Shown here: piece by piece, positions 1-7,923 of the stretch
Layout: each line of letters opens with the position of its first letter
Numbering within the stretch: the stretch's first letter is position 1
From: Candidatus Binatia bacterium
Lineage (GTDB): Bacteria > Desulfobacterota > Binatia > HRBIN30 > BPIQ01
NCBI GenBank assembly: GCA_026004195.1
Contig: BPIQ01000002.1
Location: 618,485 to 682,484 of the forward strand
Reading direction: 5' to 3'
DNA length: 64,000 nucleotides
Position numbers and translations under genes: made by a program
Notes under the pieces: generated by a model
The model's input: the letters and a program-made list of their open reading frames with translations, nothing else
Database searches by the model: none
What the model was told of the DNA's origin: nothing

Positions 1-1
1 C

Positions 2-346
2 TACTCCCCGCTGGCGCAAGGACGGCTCACGGGAAAGTACTCGGTCGAAAATCCCCCGCCGGGAAGGCGGCAGTTTTCCGATTATCCGATGGAAGAGGTG
101 GAACCGGTGCTGGAGAAGCTCCGCGAGATCGGGAGCCGCTACGGGAAGACCCCGAGCCAGGTGGCCCTCAACTGGCTCTTGTGCAAAGGCACCGTCCCGA
201 TTCCCGGCGCGAAAAACGGCGCGCAGGCGGCCGAGAACGCCGGAGCTCTCGGGTGGCGTCTTTCCCCGGAGGACGTCGAGCGGCTCGATACCGTCGCCAA
301 GGAAGGCCGGAGGACTCTCTTCCACCGCCTCTGGCAGCACGGATGA
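2..346 (+). CDS. Aldo/keto reductase, C-terminal part
   Basis: The 3' end of a gene that starts before the window; about 114 residues are visible. Translation from base 2 opens with YSPLAQGRLTGKYS, the conserved strand and loop after the cofactor-binding lysine/histidine region of aldo/keto reductases. It continues with the family's PSQVALNWLL helix and a PIPGAKN motif, which in this family contacts the 2'-phosphate side of NADPH, and then the closing LSPEDVERLD helix. The family reduces aldehydes and ketones with NADPH in the cytoplasm. The catalytic Tyr/Lys/His region is outside the window, so the substrate cannot be guessed. The next gene lies 108 bp downstream behind its own promoter-like region, so the two probably are not one operon. 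Confidence 0.9.
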   Translation, partial: YSPLAQGRLTGKYSVENPPPGRRQFSDYPMEEVEPVLEKLREIGSRYGKTPSQVALNWLLCKGTVPIPGAKNGAQAAENAGALGWRLSPEDVERLDTVAKEGRRTLFHRLWQHG

Positions 347-378
347 GACGAGGGCGGCGAAGAGGCGAGGATTCGTCC

Positions 379-406
379 TTGACAGCTCGCCGTCCGGCAA
401 TTAGTT
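379..406 (+). promoter_or_regulatory. Possible sigma-70-like promoter upstream of the hydrolase/amine oxidase pair
   Basis: A perfect TTGACA lies at 379-384, in an AT-richer pocket of this GC-rich sequence. At 16 bp spacing follows TTAGTT (401-406), a weak -10 candidate. It is about 50 bp upstream of the GTG start at 455. The -10 candidate overlaps the start of the palindrome at 405-420, a layout expected for repression. This is inference from motif and spacing only. Confidence 0.4.
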
Positions 407-420
407 GGTCGAGCGACCAA
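405..420. promoter_or_regulatory. 16-bp perfect palindrome, probable repressor operator
   Basis: TTGGTCGAGCGACCAA is a perfect inverted repeat, with 7-bp arms (TTGGTCG/CGACCAA) around a central AG. It lies just after the TTGACA element and 35 bp before the start codon at 455. Its size and symmetry suit a dimeric helix-turn-helix repressor, for example of the TetR family, but no regulator gene is adjacent in the window. It would control the alpha/beta-hydrolase and amine oxidase genes. Confidence 0.6.
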
Positions 421-454
421 TAAGCCACGACTCGGCCGAAACGGACAGCAGGCT

Positions 455-1537
455 GTGGTAGCGTCTCCCGTCGCCGAACGAAAAGGTCTGCTTCCCGGGC
501 TCCGGACGGCCGTCCTCGCCCTTCTCACCCTCGGCCGCTCCTACCGAAAATTCGACTGGCGGACCGGCGAGGACGAGCGACACAGCGCACGCTCGCCCGA
601 CGGCTGGAACCTGGGTCTTTACCGTTACCGCCCGCGCTCGGCTCCGAAACCCTGTCCCGTCGTCTGTGGCCACGGTCTCGCGGGGAGCCGCCTCGTCTAC
701 GACCTGCATCCCGATTTTTCGCTGGCCCGGTTTCTGGCGGAGAGGGGATTCGACACGTGGCTTCTCGACTTTCGGGGACGGCAGGCGAGTTGGCCCGACG
801 GGGGACCCGACCCCACCCTGCAGTGGTGCTTCGACGACTTCGTGAGGAGGGACTTTCCCGCGGCCGTCGCTCGGGTTTGCGAGGTCACTTCGGCGCGCGA
901 GCTCTTCTGGGTGGGCCTGGAAATCAGCGGCCAGACGCTTTACGCGGCCGCCATCGAAGGAAGGGCACCGAACGTGCGCGGCGCGGTCACGCTGGGAGCG
1001 CCGCTGGTCACCCCCGAGACAGCCCGAGTCCCGGGTGTCACGGCCCCCCCGAAAACACGCCGAGGCGCACGGGTGCCTTACCGGAGCGGGGCACGTCTGG
1101 CCGGGCCGGTCCTGGCTTACGCAGGAGCGCGGGTTCTCGAGTCGAGTTTCCGGCCGGAAAACGCCGACCCGCTGGTCGTGGCGCGTTACTTCCGGAACGG
1201 GGTACCGGACGAAGCGACGGACCTCGTGGATCAAGTGGCTTCCTGGATTCGCTCGGGCAGGATGGCGGACCGGAAAGGTCGGGTCGTCTACTCCGACCGT
1301 GCCTCCGAAATTCGCCTCCCGCTGCTTTTCCTCGTCGGCGCGCACGACCTCCAGCGGCCCCCGGAAAGCGTACGCTCGGCGTGGGAAGCCGTCGGCAGTC
1401 GGGACAAGACGCTCGTGGTCGCGGGGAAGGAGCACGGGTTCGGTTTCGACTTCGGGCACGACGACCTGGTCGCCGGCCTCCGCGCACCGACCGAAATTTT
1501 TCCGCGGATCGCCGAGTGGCTGGAACGGCGCAGCTAG
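455..1537 (+). CDS. Alpha/beta-hydrolase fold protein with an altered nucleophile elbow
   Basis: 360 aa, GTG start. The fold is recognisable by the strand and oxyanion region PVVCGHGLAG (about residues 68-77), the strand FDTWLLDFRG, the nucleophile-elbow position VGLEISG (153-159), an acid-bearing strand VGAHD (Asp298) and histidines in KEHGFGFDFGHDD (His327, His335). In active hydrolases of this type the elbow reads GxSxGG. Here the expected Ser is Glu156, and the nearest serine is two residues on (Ser158). The arrangement recalls PHA-synthase/lipase-like proteins, but catalysis by the normal triad looks impossible. It lies 36 bp upstream of an amine oxidase on the same strand, probably as one operon behind the palindrome at 405-420. 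I do not know the substrate or role. Confidence 0.8.
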   Translation: MVASPVAERKGLLPGLRTAVLALLTLGRSYRKFDWRTGEDERHSARSPDGWNLGLYRYRPRSAPKPCPVVCGHGLAGSRLVYDLHPDFSLARFLAERGFDTWLLDFRGRQASWPDGGPDPTLQWCFDDFVRRDFPAAVARVCEVTSARELFWVGLEISGQTLYAAAIEGRAPNVRGAVTLGAPLVTPETARVPGVTAPPKTRRGARVPYRSGARLAGPVLAYAGARVLESSFRPENADPLVVARYFRNGVPDEATDLVDQVASWIRSGRMADRKGRVVYSDRASEIRLPLLFLVGAHDLQRPPESVRSAWEAVGSRDKTLVVAGKEHGFGFDFGHDDLVAGLRAPTEIFPRIAEWLERRS

Positions 1538-1573
1538 GGCGCGGAGCGGAAACACGATGCAGAGGGCCCGAAC

Positions 1574-2863
1574 ATGAAGGACGTCGTGGTTCTCGGCGCC
1601 GGGATGGCCGGCGTGGCCGCCGCTCGGGAGCTTTCCGCAAGAGGGCTCGACGTGCAGGTGCTCGAGGCGAGAGACCGCGTCGGCGGGCGCATCCATTCCG
1701 TGCGCGACTTCTGCGCGTCCCCCGTCGAAGGCGGGGCCGAGTTCATCCACGGGAAAAAGGCCGAGCACTGGCCGGAGGTGCGCCGGGCGGCCGTGCATGT
1801 GCGTCCCTGTCCCCAGGCGCGGGACGCGCTTTTCGACCTGGGCTCGGGGCCACGGTGGCTTCCGCTCGTTCTCCTCCACCCCGGTGTCTGGCCGAGCTTC
1901 ACGATCCTGCGCGACATTCGGAGGCTCGTTCCGCCGGACCACTCCGCGCGCGAGTTCCTCGAGAGGCGGGGATTCCGGGGCCGCGCCCGGATTCTCGCGG
2001 AGCTCACGCTCACGGCGCACCTTCCCGGCAGCGCCGACGAGATCGGGATGCTCGGTCTTCTCGAAGATCGCGTGCTCGACCTCGAGACGGGCTCGAACTA
2101 TCGGGTCGACGAGGGCTACGACGCCGTCGTCCGGCACATGGCGCAGGGTCTCGACGTGCGTTTCGGCTTCCGCGTGGCGACCGTCGAGTGGAGCTCGGAC
2201 GGGGTCAGCGTCCGCTCCGACAGCGACGAGACGGTCGAGGCGCGCGCCGCCGTCTCGACTCTGCCGGTCGGCGTGATCAAGTCCGGCCGCGTCCGCTTCG
2301 CCCCGGAACTCCCGGAAAGCAAGAAAACGGCCCTCCGCTTCGTCGAGATGGGCCCCGTGCTCAAGATCCTGCTCCGTTTCGAGGAGCGGTTCTGGCCGCG
2401 GCGAGCGGCGAGCATCGTTTCCGCGAAGGGCCCGGTGACGCTCTACTGGCCCGTCTTCTACCGGGTAACCGACGGACCCGCCGTGCTCACCGCCTACTGT
2501 ACGGGTCCCCGCGCGGCCGCTCTCGGAAGAATGTCGGAAGAGGAAGCGGTGAAGACCGTGCTCGAGGACCTCCGGCGGATGTTCCCGAAAGGAGTTCCGA
2601 AGCTCGTGGACGCGCGCCGGATCGACTGGACTTCCGACCCGTTCTCTTGCGGCGGCTACACGTTCTTGCGACCGGGCGGGACCGGGGCGCGGGCCAGACT
2701 CGCCGCTGCGGACACGGGGGCTCTTTTCTGGGCCGGCTCCGCCACGGCCACGACGACGATCGCTGCTTCCGTCCAGGGGGCTTACGTGAGCGGCCTGCGC
2801 GCGGCCGGAGAGGTCGCGCGCTTTCTGGGAAAAGGCAGCGAAGACGTCGCTCGGACCTCGTGA
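1574..2863 (+). CDS. FAD-dependent amine oxidase family protein
   Basis: 429 aa. The N-terminus carries the dinucleotide-binding motif GAGMAGVAAARELSARG with the acidic strand end VLEARDRVGGRIHS, the paired signature of the flavin monoamine oxidase/phytoene desaturase superfamily. A strand LPVGVIKSG and the C-terminal FAD-contacting segment LFWAGSATATTTIAASVQGAYVSG (about residues 385-410) complete the fold; most relatives have AGE in place of AGS there. The protein probably oxidises a C-N bond of an amine or polyamine in the cytoplasm, with oxygen or a quinone as acceptor; the substrate is unknown. It follows the hydrolase-fold gene by 36 bp and is probably co-transcribed. Confidence 0.9.
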   Translation: MKDVVVLGAGMAGVAAARELSARGLDVQVLEARDRVGGRIHSVRDFCASPVEGGAEFIHGKKAEHWPEVRRAAVHVRPCPQARDALFDLGSGPRWLPLVLLHPGVWPSFTILRDIRRLVPPDHSAREFLERRGFRGRARILAELTLTAHLPGSADEIGMLGLLEDRVLDLETGSNYRVDEGYDAVVRHMAQGLDVRFGFRVATVEWSSDGVSVRSDSDETVEARAAVSTLPVGVIKSGRVRFAPELPESKKTALRFVEMGPVLKILLRFEERFWPRRAASIVSAKGPVTLYWPVFYRVTDGPAVLTAYCTGPRAAALGRMSEEEAVKTVLEDLRRMFPKGVPKLVDARRIDWTSDPFSCGGYTFLRPGGTGARARLAAADTGALFWAGSATATTTIAASVQGAYVSGLRAAGEVARFLGKGSEDVARTS

Positions 2864-3070
2864 TCGGAAGCCCGGGCCCCGGTTGCCGGGCACCCCGGAG
2901 GGTCTTCGGGCTGCGAGCAAGACCGCAGGAAAAGCGCCCGAGAGCCCGTCCTTTCTCCCGGAGACCCGGCACCCCCGTCCCGAGAAAGGAGCCGTGACGG
3001 ATCGTCCCGACGAAGGTCCGTGGCACCCGTCCCGAGGACGAACAGCCGACGGGAACCACCCGACTTGCCG

Positions 3071-3283
3071 TCAGTGTCCGAGAAAGAGGGCGCGCAGGAT
3101 TTCGGCCAGGAGTCCCGACGAGCGGGAGAACATCCCGAGATGGACGACCGTGTAGAGGAACGCGAGGACGAAAGCACCGACGATCGCAGCACGGCCGACA
3201 CCGCCTGTCGCGCCGAGCTCCTTCCGCGGAATCCGGTGCTTTCTCCTGCGCCTACCAGGTCGTGCTCCGGGGCCGCGGCTCAC
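3071..3283 (-). CDS. Small single-pass membrane protein coupled to the GT-C gene
   Basis: 70 aa, GTG start. A basic N-terminus (RPGRRRRKHRIPRK) is followed by one hydrophobic segment, AAIVGAFVLAFLYTVVHLGMF (about residues 32-52), giving a probable N-in topology, then a short tail. Its start overlaps the stop of the upstream glycosyltransferase gene by 4 nt (GTGA), which strongly supports translation and suggests the two work together. No family is recognised. An accessory or stabilising subunit for the neighbouring membrane protein is the simplest guess. Confidence 0.6.
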   Translation of the reverse strand: MSRGPGARPGRRRRKHRIPRKELGATGGVGRAAIVGAFVLAFLYTVVHLGMFSRSSGLLAEILRALFLGH

Positions 3284-5562
3284 GGTTCCGCCCCTCCCTT
3301 CCCATCACCGTTCCGAGCTTGCCGCAGAACGCGATACACTCGTAATTTTCCCTGGTTGGGACCGCCCCAGAAGTGCGGAACCTCGAGGGCCAGGGCAAAG
3401 CGCTCCGGGTGGCGCCGCATCCAGCCGAGCTCGGGGGGCCACGAACCCGGCGCCCACGCCTCGGGCTCGATCCGAATCGGCTCGAGCGTCCCGTTTTCCC
3501 GGACGGCCCATATGTCGGACACTTCGAGTACCAGCCGGTCACCGATCCGCGTCCGGGGCCGCGATTCGAGGAGCAGGTCGAGAGTCCGGACCGCTTCGGG
3601 AGACTCGATGTCCACGGTCCGCCACGCTTCGGTGGCACGAAGGCGGCGAGCGACGACGAAACCGTCGAGGCCGAGAAACGCCTCCGCGTTCGCGCCCTCC
3701 GGAAGGCGGTAGGACACGCGCAACCTCCGGACGTCGTCCCGCGAAATTTTCCCCCGCGCGATCACGTATTCGTCGCCCGTGTTCGTGGCTTCCAGGAGGA
3801 GCCGGGCGATTCCGCGCTCCATTTTCATCTCGCCGTTCGGGCGAACGAGCTCACCGAGAAGAACGTAGTCGACCGCGTGCTCCTCGATCTCCCGGAGCCA
3901 TGCGGCGGCATCCCGCGCCTCGAAATAGAAAATCCGGTGTCGGAGATCCGCGCCCCGGAAGGGATGGGAGAAAATGACGTGGGACGCCGCGAGCCGCGAG
4001 GGCGGAAGTCGATCGAAAAAAGCCCAGGCCACCCGGTAGTCCTGCACCGCCAGGTCCCCGGCACCCTGGAAACGGCCGAGGGGCGCCTCGCCGGCGCGGA
4101 ATGCGAGAATGGCCTCGCGTGCGAGCTCGGGGCGGAGGAAGGAGCCCACGTGGGGCAGGGCATTCCAGAGGCCGAAGAGAACCGAAAACAAGGCGAGTGC
4201 CCGCAGCGGCGCGCTTCGTTCCACGAGTGCGCCCGCGGTCGCGAAACCGACCGGGACGACCGGCAGCAGGTATCGGAAGAGCGTGTGAAGGGAGCGCGAA
4301 GAGCGCGCGATCCAGTACGGGTAGGCCAGGATCGGAAGCAAGGAGAGGAAAGCGCGACCGGGCCTCCCTTCCTTCCACGACCGGTAGGCCACGGCCAGGG
4401 ACGACGGCACGGCGAGCGCCACGAACTGCACGCCCACGCCCGTTTCGTAGTTGTAGAGAAACTGCTCGGCATAGACCGTGAAGTCGAGAAGCGGGAGCAG
4501 GGGCCCGTAGAAGACGACGTTCGTCCAGGCGAAGGCGTCGGAACCCACGAGGTTGGCCGGGTAGAGGGGCGAACCCCGGAGCACCCAGTTCCGGACGAGC
4601 CAGTAGCCCGAGCCGACAGCCACCCCGGAGCCGACGGCGGCCGCGACGGCGAGCGTCCTCCGAAAAACGCCCGCGAAGTCGCGCCGCCAGGCGACGAGCC
4701 CTGCCGCGACGGTGCCGAGAGCAAGATAGACCAGCGCCGAAAGCTTCACGCCCGGAGCCATTCCCCACGCGAGGGCTCCCAGGACGAGCCGGAACGCATC
4801 GAGCCTCGGGGCCGTGAGAAAGTAGAGGCCCGCAAGAAAGAAAAACGAGAGCGTCACGTCCACCATGGCCGTTTTGGCCTGGTTCAGAACGATGGGGACG
4901 GCGAGAAACAGGAGGGCCGCCCAGAGCGCCCCCCTCCGGCGCGCGCCGAACCGGGTGGCAAGGAGGTACGTGGCGAGAGCGGCACCGAAAGCGAAGGGGA
5001 GCTGTGCCAGGTCGACGAAGGTGTCTTCGCCGAAAGGAAGCACCCACCACTGGTAGAGAAGGTACGCGTTGCCCGGGTAGTAGGCCCAGAGGTCGGTGTT
5101 CCAGAGGCGGCCCAGCCGGGGCACGACGATTCGGCCCTCCGTCGCGTACTCGGCGACGATCGGGAGGTGGTACATGAGAGCGTCGCCCGCGAAGGGCGGC
5201 GTGATGCTTCCGAGGAAAACGACGTAGCCGTAGGAGAGGAAAACGGAGGCGATGCCCAGGAGCTCGAGCCCGCCGAAATTCCCTCGCGCCGGTTTCGAAG
5301 CGCGACGAAACACCCGCCACGATCCCGTCCCTACGAATCCCAGCACGCCCACGACCCCGCTGACCGCGAGGAGCGGCTCGTATCGAAGCGTTCCCCCGAG
5401 CCCGGTGGCGAAGGCTGCGAGCAGTGCCACCGCCGTCGTCGACACCATGGCGGCAAGGACTCCTTCCGCTCGCGACCGCAACGGAAACCGCGCTACGAAC
5501 GCAGAGCCCGCCGCGACGGTCACGGCGGCGAGACAAGCGAACCGTGCGAGGCCCCAGAGCAT
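3280..5562 (-). CDS. Multi-pass membrane protein, probable GT-C glycosyltransferase
   Basis: 760 aa. Many hydrophobic segments run from the N-terminus to about residue 480, and a soluble C-terminal region of roughly 250 residues follows. The first periplasmic loop has GDALMYHLPIVAEYATEGRI (near residue 126), which matches the acidic loop after the first helices in GT-C enzymes (ArnT/PMT-like and related lipid-linked sugar transferases), where an Asp is catalytic. Such proteins transfer a sugar from a polyprenyl phosphate donor on the outer face of the inner membrane. It is divergent from lnt (122 bp apart) and overlaps the 70-aa membrane protein by 4 nt. The acceptor and donor are unknown, and the C-terminal domain is unassigned. 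Confidence 0.75.
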   Translation of the reverse strand: MLWGLARFACLAAVTVAAGSAFVARFPLRSRAEGVLAAMVSTTAVALLAAFATGLGGTLRYEPLLAVSGVVGVLGFVGTGSWRVFRRASKPARGNFGGLELLGIASVFLSYGYVVFLGSITPPFAGDALMYHLPIVAEYATEGRIVVPRLGRLWNTDLWAYYPGNAYLLYQWWVLPFGEDTFVDLAQLPFAFGAALATYLLATRFGARRRGALWAALLFLAVPIVLNQAKTAMVDVTLSFFFLAGLYFLTAPRLDAFRLVLGALAWGMAPGVKLSALVYLALGTVAAGLVAWRRDFAGVFRRTLAVAAAVGSGVAVGSGYWLVRNWVLRGSPLYPANLVGSDAFAWTNVVFYGPLLPLLDFTVYAEQFLYNYETGVGVQFVALAVPSSLAVAYRSWKEGRPGRAFLSLLPILAYPYWIARSSRSLHTLFRYLLPVVPVGFATAGALVERSAPLRALALFSVLFGLWNALPHVGSFLRPELAREAILAFRAGEAPLGRFQGAGDLAVQDYRVAWAFFDRLPPSRLAASHVIFSHPFRGADLRHRIFYFEARDAAAWLREIEEHAVDYVLLGELVRPNGEMKMERGIARLLLEATNTGDEYVIARGKISRDDVRRLRVSYRLPEGANAEAFLGLDGFVVARRLRATEAWRTVDIESPEAVRTLDLLLESRPRTRIGDRLVLEVSDIWAVRENGTLEPIRIEPEAWAPGSWPPELGWMRRHPERFALALEVPHFWGGPNQGKLRVYRVLRQARNGDGKGGAEP

Positions 5563-5684
5563 CGTGGACTTCCGCGGGCTTATCGACTCCGTCGCTTCCG
5601 GTCAAAGCGGCTTCCCGTTCACCGCGACGGCCCCGGAGCCCGTTTGACCGATTTTTCCCCGCAAGCTACTCGCTCTTCCCATGC

Positions 5685-7262
5685 GTGCGCCGGCTCCTCT
5701 GGACTCGACGGATCGACCGCCGGGCGCCGTCGCCGTCGAGTGTCTCCCTGTCCTCGGTTCGGGTCTCCCTCGGGGGCCACGCCCTCGCCGTCGTTTCGGG
5801 CGCGCTCGTGGCCGCGCCTTTCCTTTTTCCCGCGTGCCACGCCCTCGCCTGGGTTTCCCTTCTTCCCCTTCTCGTCGCGCTCGAGCGGGCCCGCAGTGGC
5901 CGCGAAGCCGCCCTTTTCGGCTTTTCATCCGGGTTCGTCGCGAACTTTCTCGGCTTCTACTGGCTCGTTCACACGATTCACGTGTTCGGGGGCTTCGCTC
6001 TTCCCTTGGCGGTTTTCTTCTACTCGTGCCTCACCCTCTACTCCGCCTCGCAGTTCGTCCTTTTCGCCGTGGGGTTCCGGCGGCTCGGCCCCGGTCCCCT
6101 GGGACTCGCTCCCCCACTGCTCTGGACCGCGCTCGAGTTCCTCTACCCGAACCTCTTCCCCTGGCGCCTCGCCAACAGCCAGATGCGGGTGCCGTTGCTT
6201 CTCCAGGTAGGCGACCTCGGAGGCCCCTACCCCCTGAGCTTCGTTCTGGTGTGGTTCTCGTCGTCGTTGCTTCTTCTCGGGAAAAGACCACGCCGACTGG
6301 CTCCGCTCGGGGCGTGTCTCGGTGCCGTCGGCCTCGTTCTCGCCTACGGTTCCGTGCGGTGGACGCAGGTCGAACGCGCGCTCGCGGCTTCGGAGCCGCT
6401 GCGCGTGGCGCTCGTCCAGGGGAACGTGAGCATCGAGCACAAGCGAGACGCGGCCTACTTCGAGGTCAACGTGGAACGCTACCGGGAGCTATCCCGGGAC
6501 GTGCAGGATCGCGTGGACCTTCTCGTCTGGCCCGAGACCGTGGCGCAGTGGTGGACTCCCGCGGACGCGCGCGAGCTCGCACCGAACGAACACCCGTTCC
6601 CGGACCTGCGCACGCACCTCGTGTACGGCGGGCTCGCCTACCGCTACGTCGAGGGGCGGGCGGAGCCCGAGACGTTCAACAGCGCCTTCCACCTGGGCCC
6701 CGACGGCCGCGTCCTCGGCAGGTACGACAAACACATCCTCATGCCCTTCGGGGAGTACTTGCCCGGAGCGTCGCTCTTTCCTTCCCTGAAGGAACTCAGC
6801 CCGAACACGGGAGATTACACCCCGGGGCGCGGTGTCGTGCTCTTTCGGCTCCCGCGCACGGCGGTGGGACCCCTCATCTGCTACGAGGACGTCGTCACCG
6901 ACATCCCGCGAGAAGCGACGCGCGCAGGGGCGGAACTCTTGCTCAACATCCTGAACGATGCCTGGTTCGGCGACACCGCGGGACCCCACGAGCACCTGGC
7001 ACTGGCTCTCTGGCGTTCCGTCGAGAACCGGCGGTACCTCCTGCGGGCGGCGAACACCGGGGTGACGAGCATCGTGGACCCGTTCGGGCGGGTCGTGGAC
7101 CAGCTCGGCACGTTCGAGGAAGGAGTCCTCGTCGCCGAAGTGCGTCCTCTCCGCCTCCGCACGCTCTACACGCGAATGGGCGACGTGTTCGCCTGGTCGG
7201 TGACGGCCGTGCTCGTCTTGCTTCTCGTCCGGAATCTCCGCCAGCGTCGGGGTGGCGGATGA
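5685..7262 (+). CDS. lnt: Apolipoprotein N-acyltransferase
   Basis: 525 aa from a GTG at 5685. The open frame extends further upstream but that part is Arg/Pro/Ser-rich and overlaps the divergent gene's promoter. Several N-terminal transmembrane helices (about residues 30-230) precede a carbon-nitrogen hydrolase domain. The catalytic triad is intact: Glu284 in VWPETVAQW, Lys349 in YDKHILMPFGEYLPG and Cys399 in GPLICYEDV. Lnt transfers the third acyl chain to the N-terminal cysteine of lipoproteins in the inner membrane, which fits the many lipoproteins here and indicates a diderm envelope. It overlaps the Rieske gene by 4 nt (ATGA). Confidence 0.93.
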   Translation: MRRLLWTRRIDRRAPSPSSVSLSSVRVSLGGHALAVVSGALVAAPFLFPACHALAWVSLLPLLVALERARSGREAALFGFSSGFVANFLGFYWLVHTIHVFGGFALPLAVFFYSCLTLYSASQFVLFAVGFRRLGPGPLGLAPPLLWTALEFLYPNLFPWRLANSQMRVPLLLQVGDLGGPYPLSFVLVWFSSSLLLLGKRPRRLAPLGACLGAVGLVLAYGSVRWTQVERALAASEPLRVALVQGNVSIEHKRDAAYFEVNVERYRELSRDVQDRVDLLVWPETVAQWWTPADARELAPNEHPFPDLRTHLVYGGLAYRYVEGRAEPETFNSAFHLGPDGRVLGRYDKHILMPFGEYLPGASLFPSLKELSPNTGDYTPGRGVVLFRLPRTAVGPLICYEDVVTDIPREATRAGAELLLNILNDAWFGDTAGPHEHLALALWRSVENRRYLLRAANTGVTSIVDPFGRVVDQLGTFEEGVLVAEVRPLRLRTLYTRMGDVFAWSVTAVLVLLLVRNLRQRRGGG

Positions 7263-7642
7263 CGGAAGTCCGGGAGAAACGGCGCGTGCGCCTCGGACCT
7301 CCGGGAGACATCCCGCCCGGAGCCACCCGAAAATTCGACTTCTACGTCGCGGGGCACAGAGTGGGAGCGTTCGTCGTCCACTACCGGGGCGGATTTTACG
7401 CCTACCTGAACCGCTGCCGGCACATCCCGATGGAAATGGACTGGGTCGAGAACCGGTTCCTCACCGAAGACGGACTCTACATCCTGTGCGCGACCCACGG
7501 CGCCTGTTATCTCCCCGACACGGGCGAGTGCGTGAGCGGCCCTCCCTTCGGCAAGTCGCTGATCCGCGTGCCGCTCGTGCTCGAAGACGGCGAGCTCGTC
7601 GCGACCTACCCGGAAAACGACGACTTTTTCGCCGAAACCTGA
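7259..7642 (+). CDS. Rieske [2Fe-2S] domain protein
   Basis: 127 aa. Two cluster-binding boxes are visible, CRH (in LNRCRHI, about residue 50) and CATH (in LCATHGACY), giving the Cys-x-His plus Cys-x2-His ligand set of Rieske proteins. The spacer between boxes is about 21 residues, longer than in most small Rieske ferredoxins. There is no signal peptide or membrane anchor, so it is a soluble cytoplasmic electron carrier or redox subunit. It is translationally coupled to lnt by an ATGA overlap, an odd pairing with no obvious functional link. No oxygenase alpha subunit or reductase lies nearby. Confidence 0.9.
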   Translation: MTEVREKRRVRLGPPGDIPPGATRKFDFYVAGHRVGAFVVHYRGGFYAYLNRCRHIPMEMDWVENRFLTEDGLYILCATHGACYLPDTGECVSGPPFGKSLIRVPLVLEDGELVATYPENDDFFAET

Positions 7643-7923
7643 GGCTTTCGGGTCGGAATTACGCCTGCTCCCGTACGCTGGCCACGGCCCGAACGAAGAC
7701 TCCTCGCGGGCGGCGCCGATCGCTGCGACCGACTCCCCACTCCGCGGGGGACGCTCGGGCCCGCGGAACTTCCCGGAACCCGGTGGCCTGCCGGAGACGC
7801 GCCACGCTTCGGATTCCCCGGATCGTGGCTCGACGGAACACGGTTCGAACCGCGAGGCCGTGGCTCGCTCCTACGCCGAGCGCCGAGGCACCCGCGCGGC
7901 GGTCGCGCGTGCCCCGATTCTCC
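7643..7923. other. Convergent intergenic stretch, nothing recognised
   Basis: 281 bp between the ends of the Rieske gene and the convergent DAO-family gene. I see no coding sequence, strong hairpin with a T-run, or repeat in it. Confidence 0.5.

Noticed and set aside
2870..2891. A GC-rich hairpin after the amine oxidase as a terminator
   Set aside because: The stem is short and no T-run follows, so it cannot be called an intrinsic terminator.
401..2920. An 839-codon minus-strand frame opposite the hydrolase and amine oxidase genes
   Set aside because: It is a shadow of two well-supported plus-strand genes and has no recognisable domain.
3373..6210. A 945-codon plus-strand frame
   Set aside because: Antisense shadow of the GT-C gene, with charged low-complexity sequence and no family.
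5681..7642. A 653-codon frame that would fuse an unknown protein to the Rieske domain
   Set aside because: Its first part is the wrong frame of lnt; only the portion from 7259 is real.
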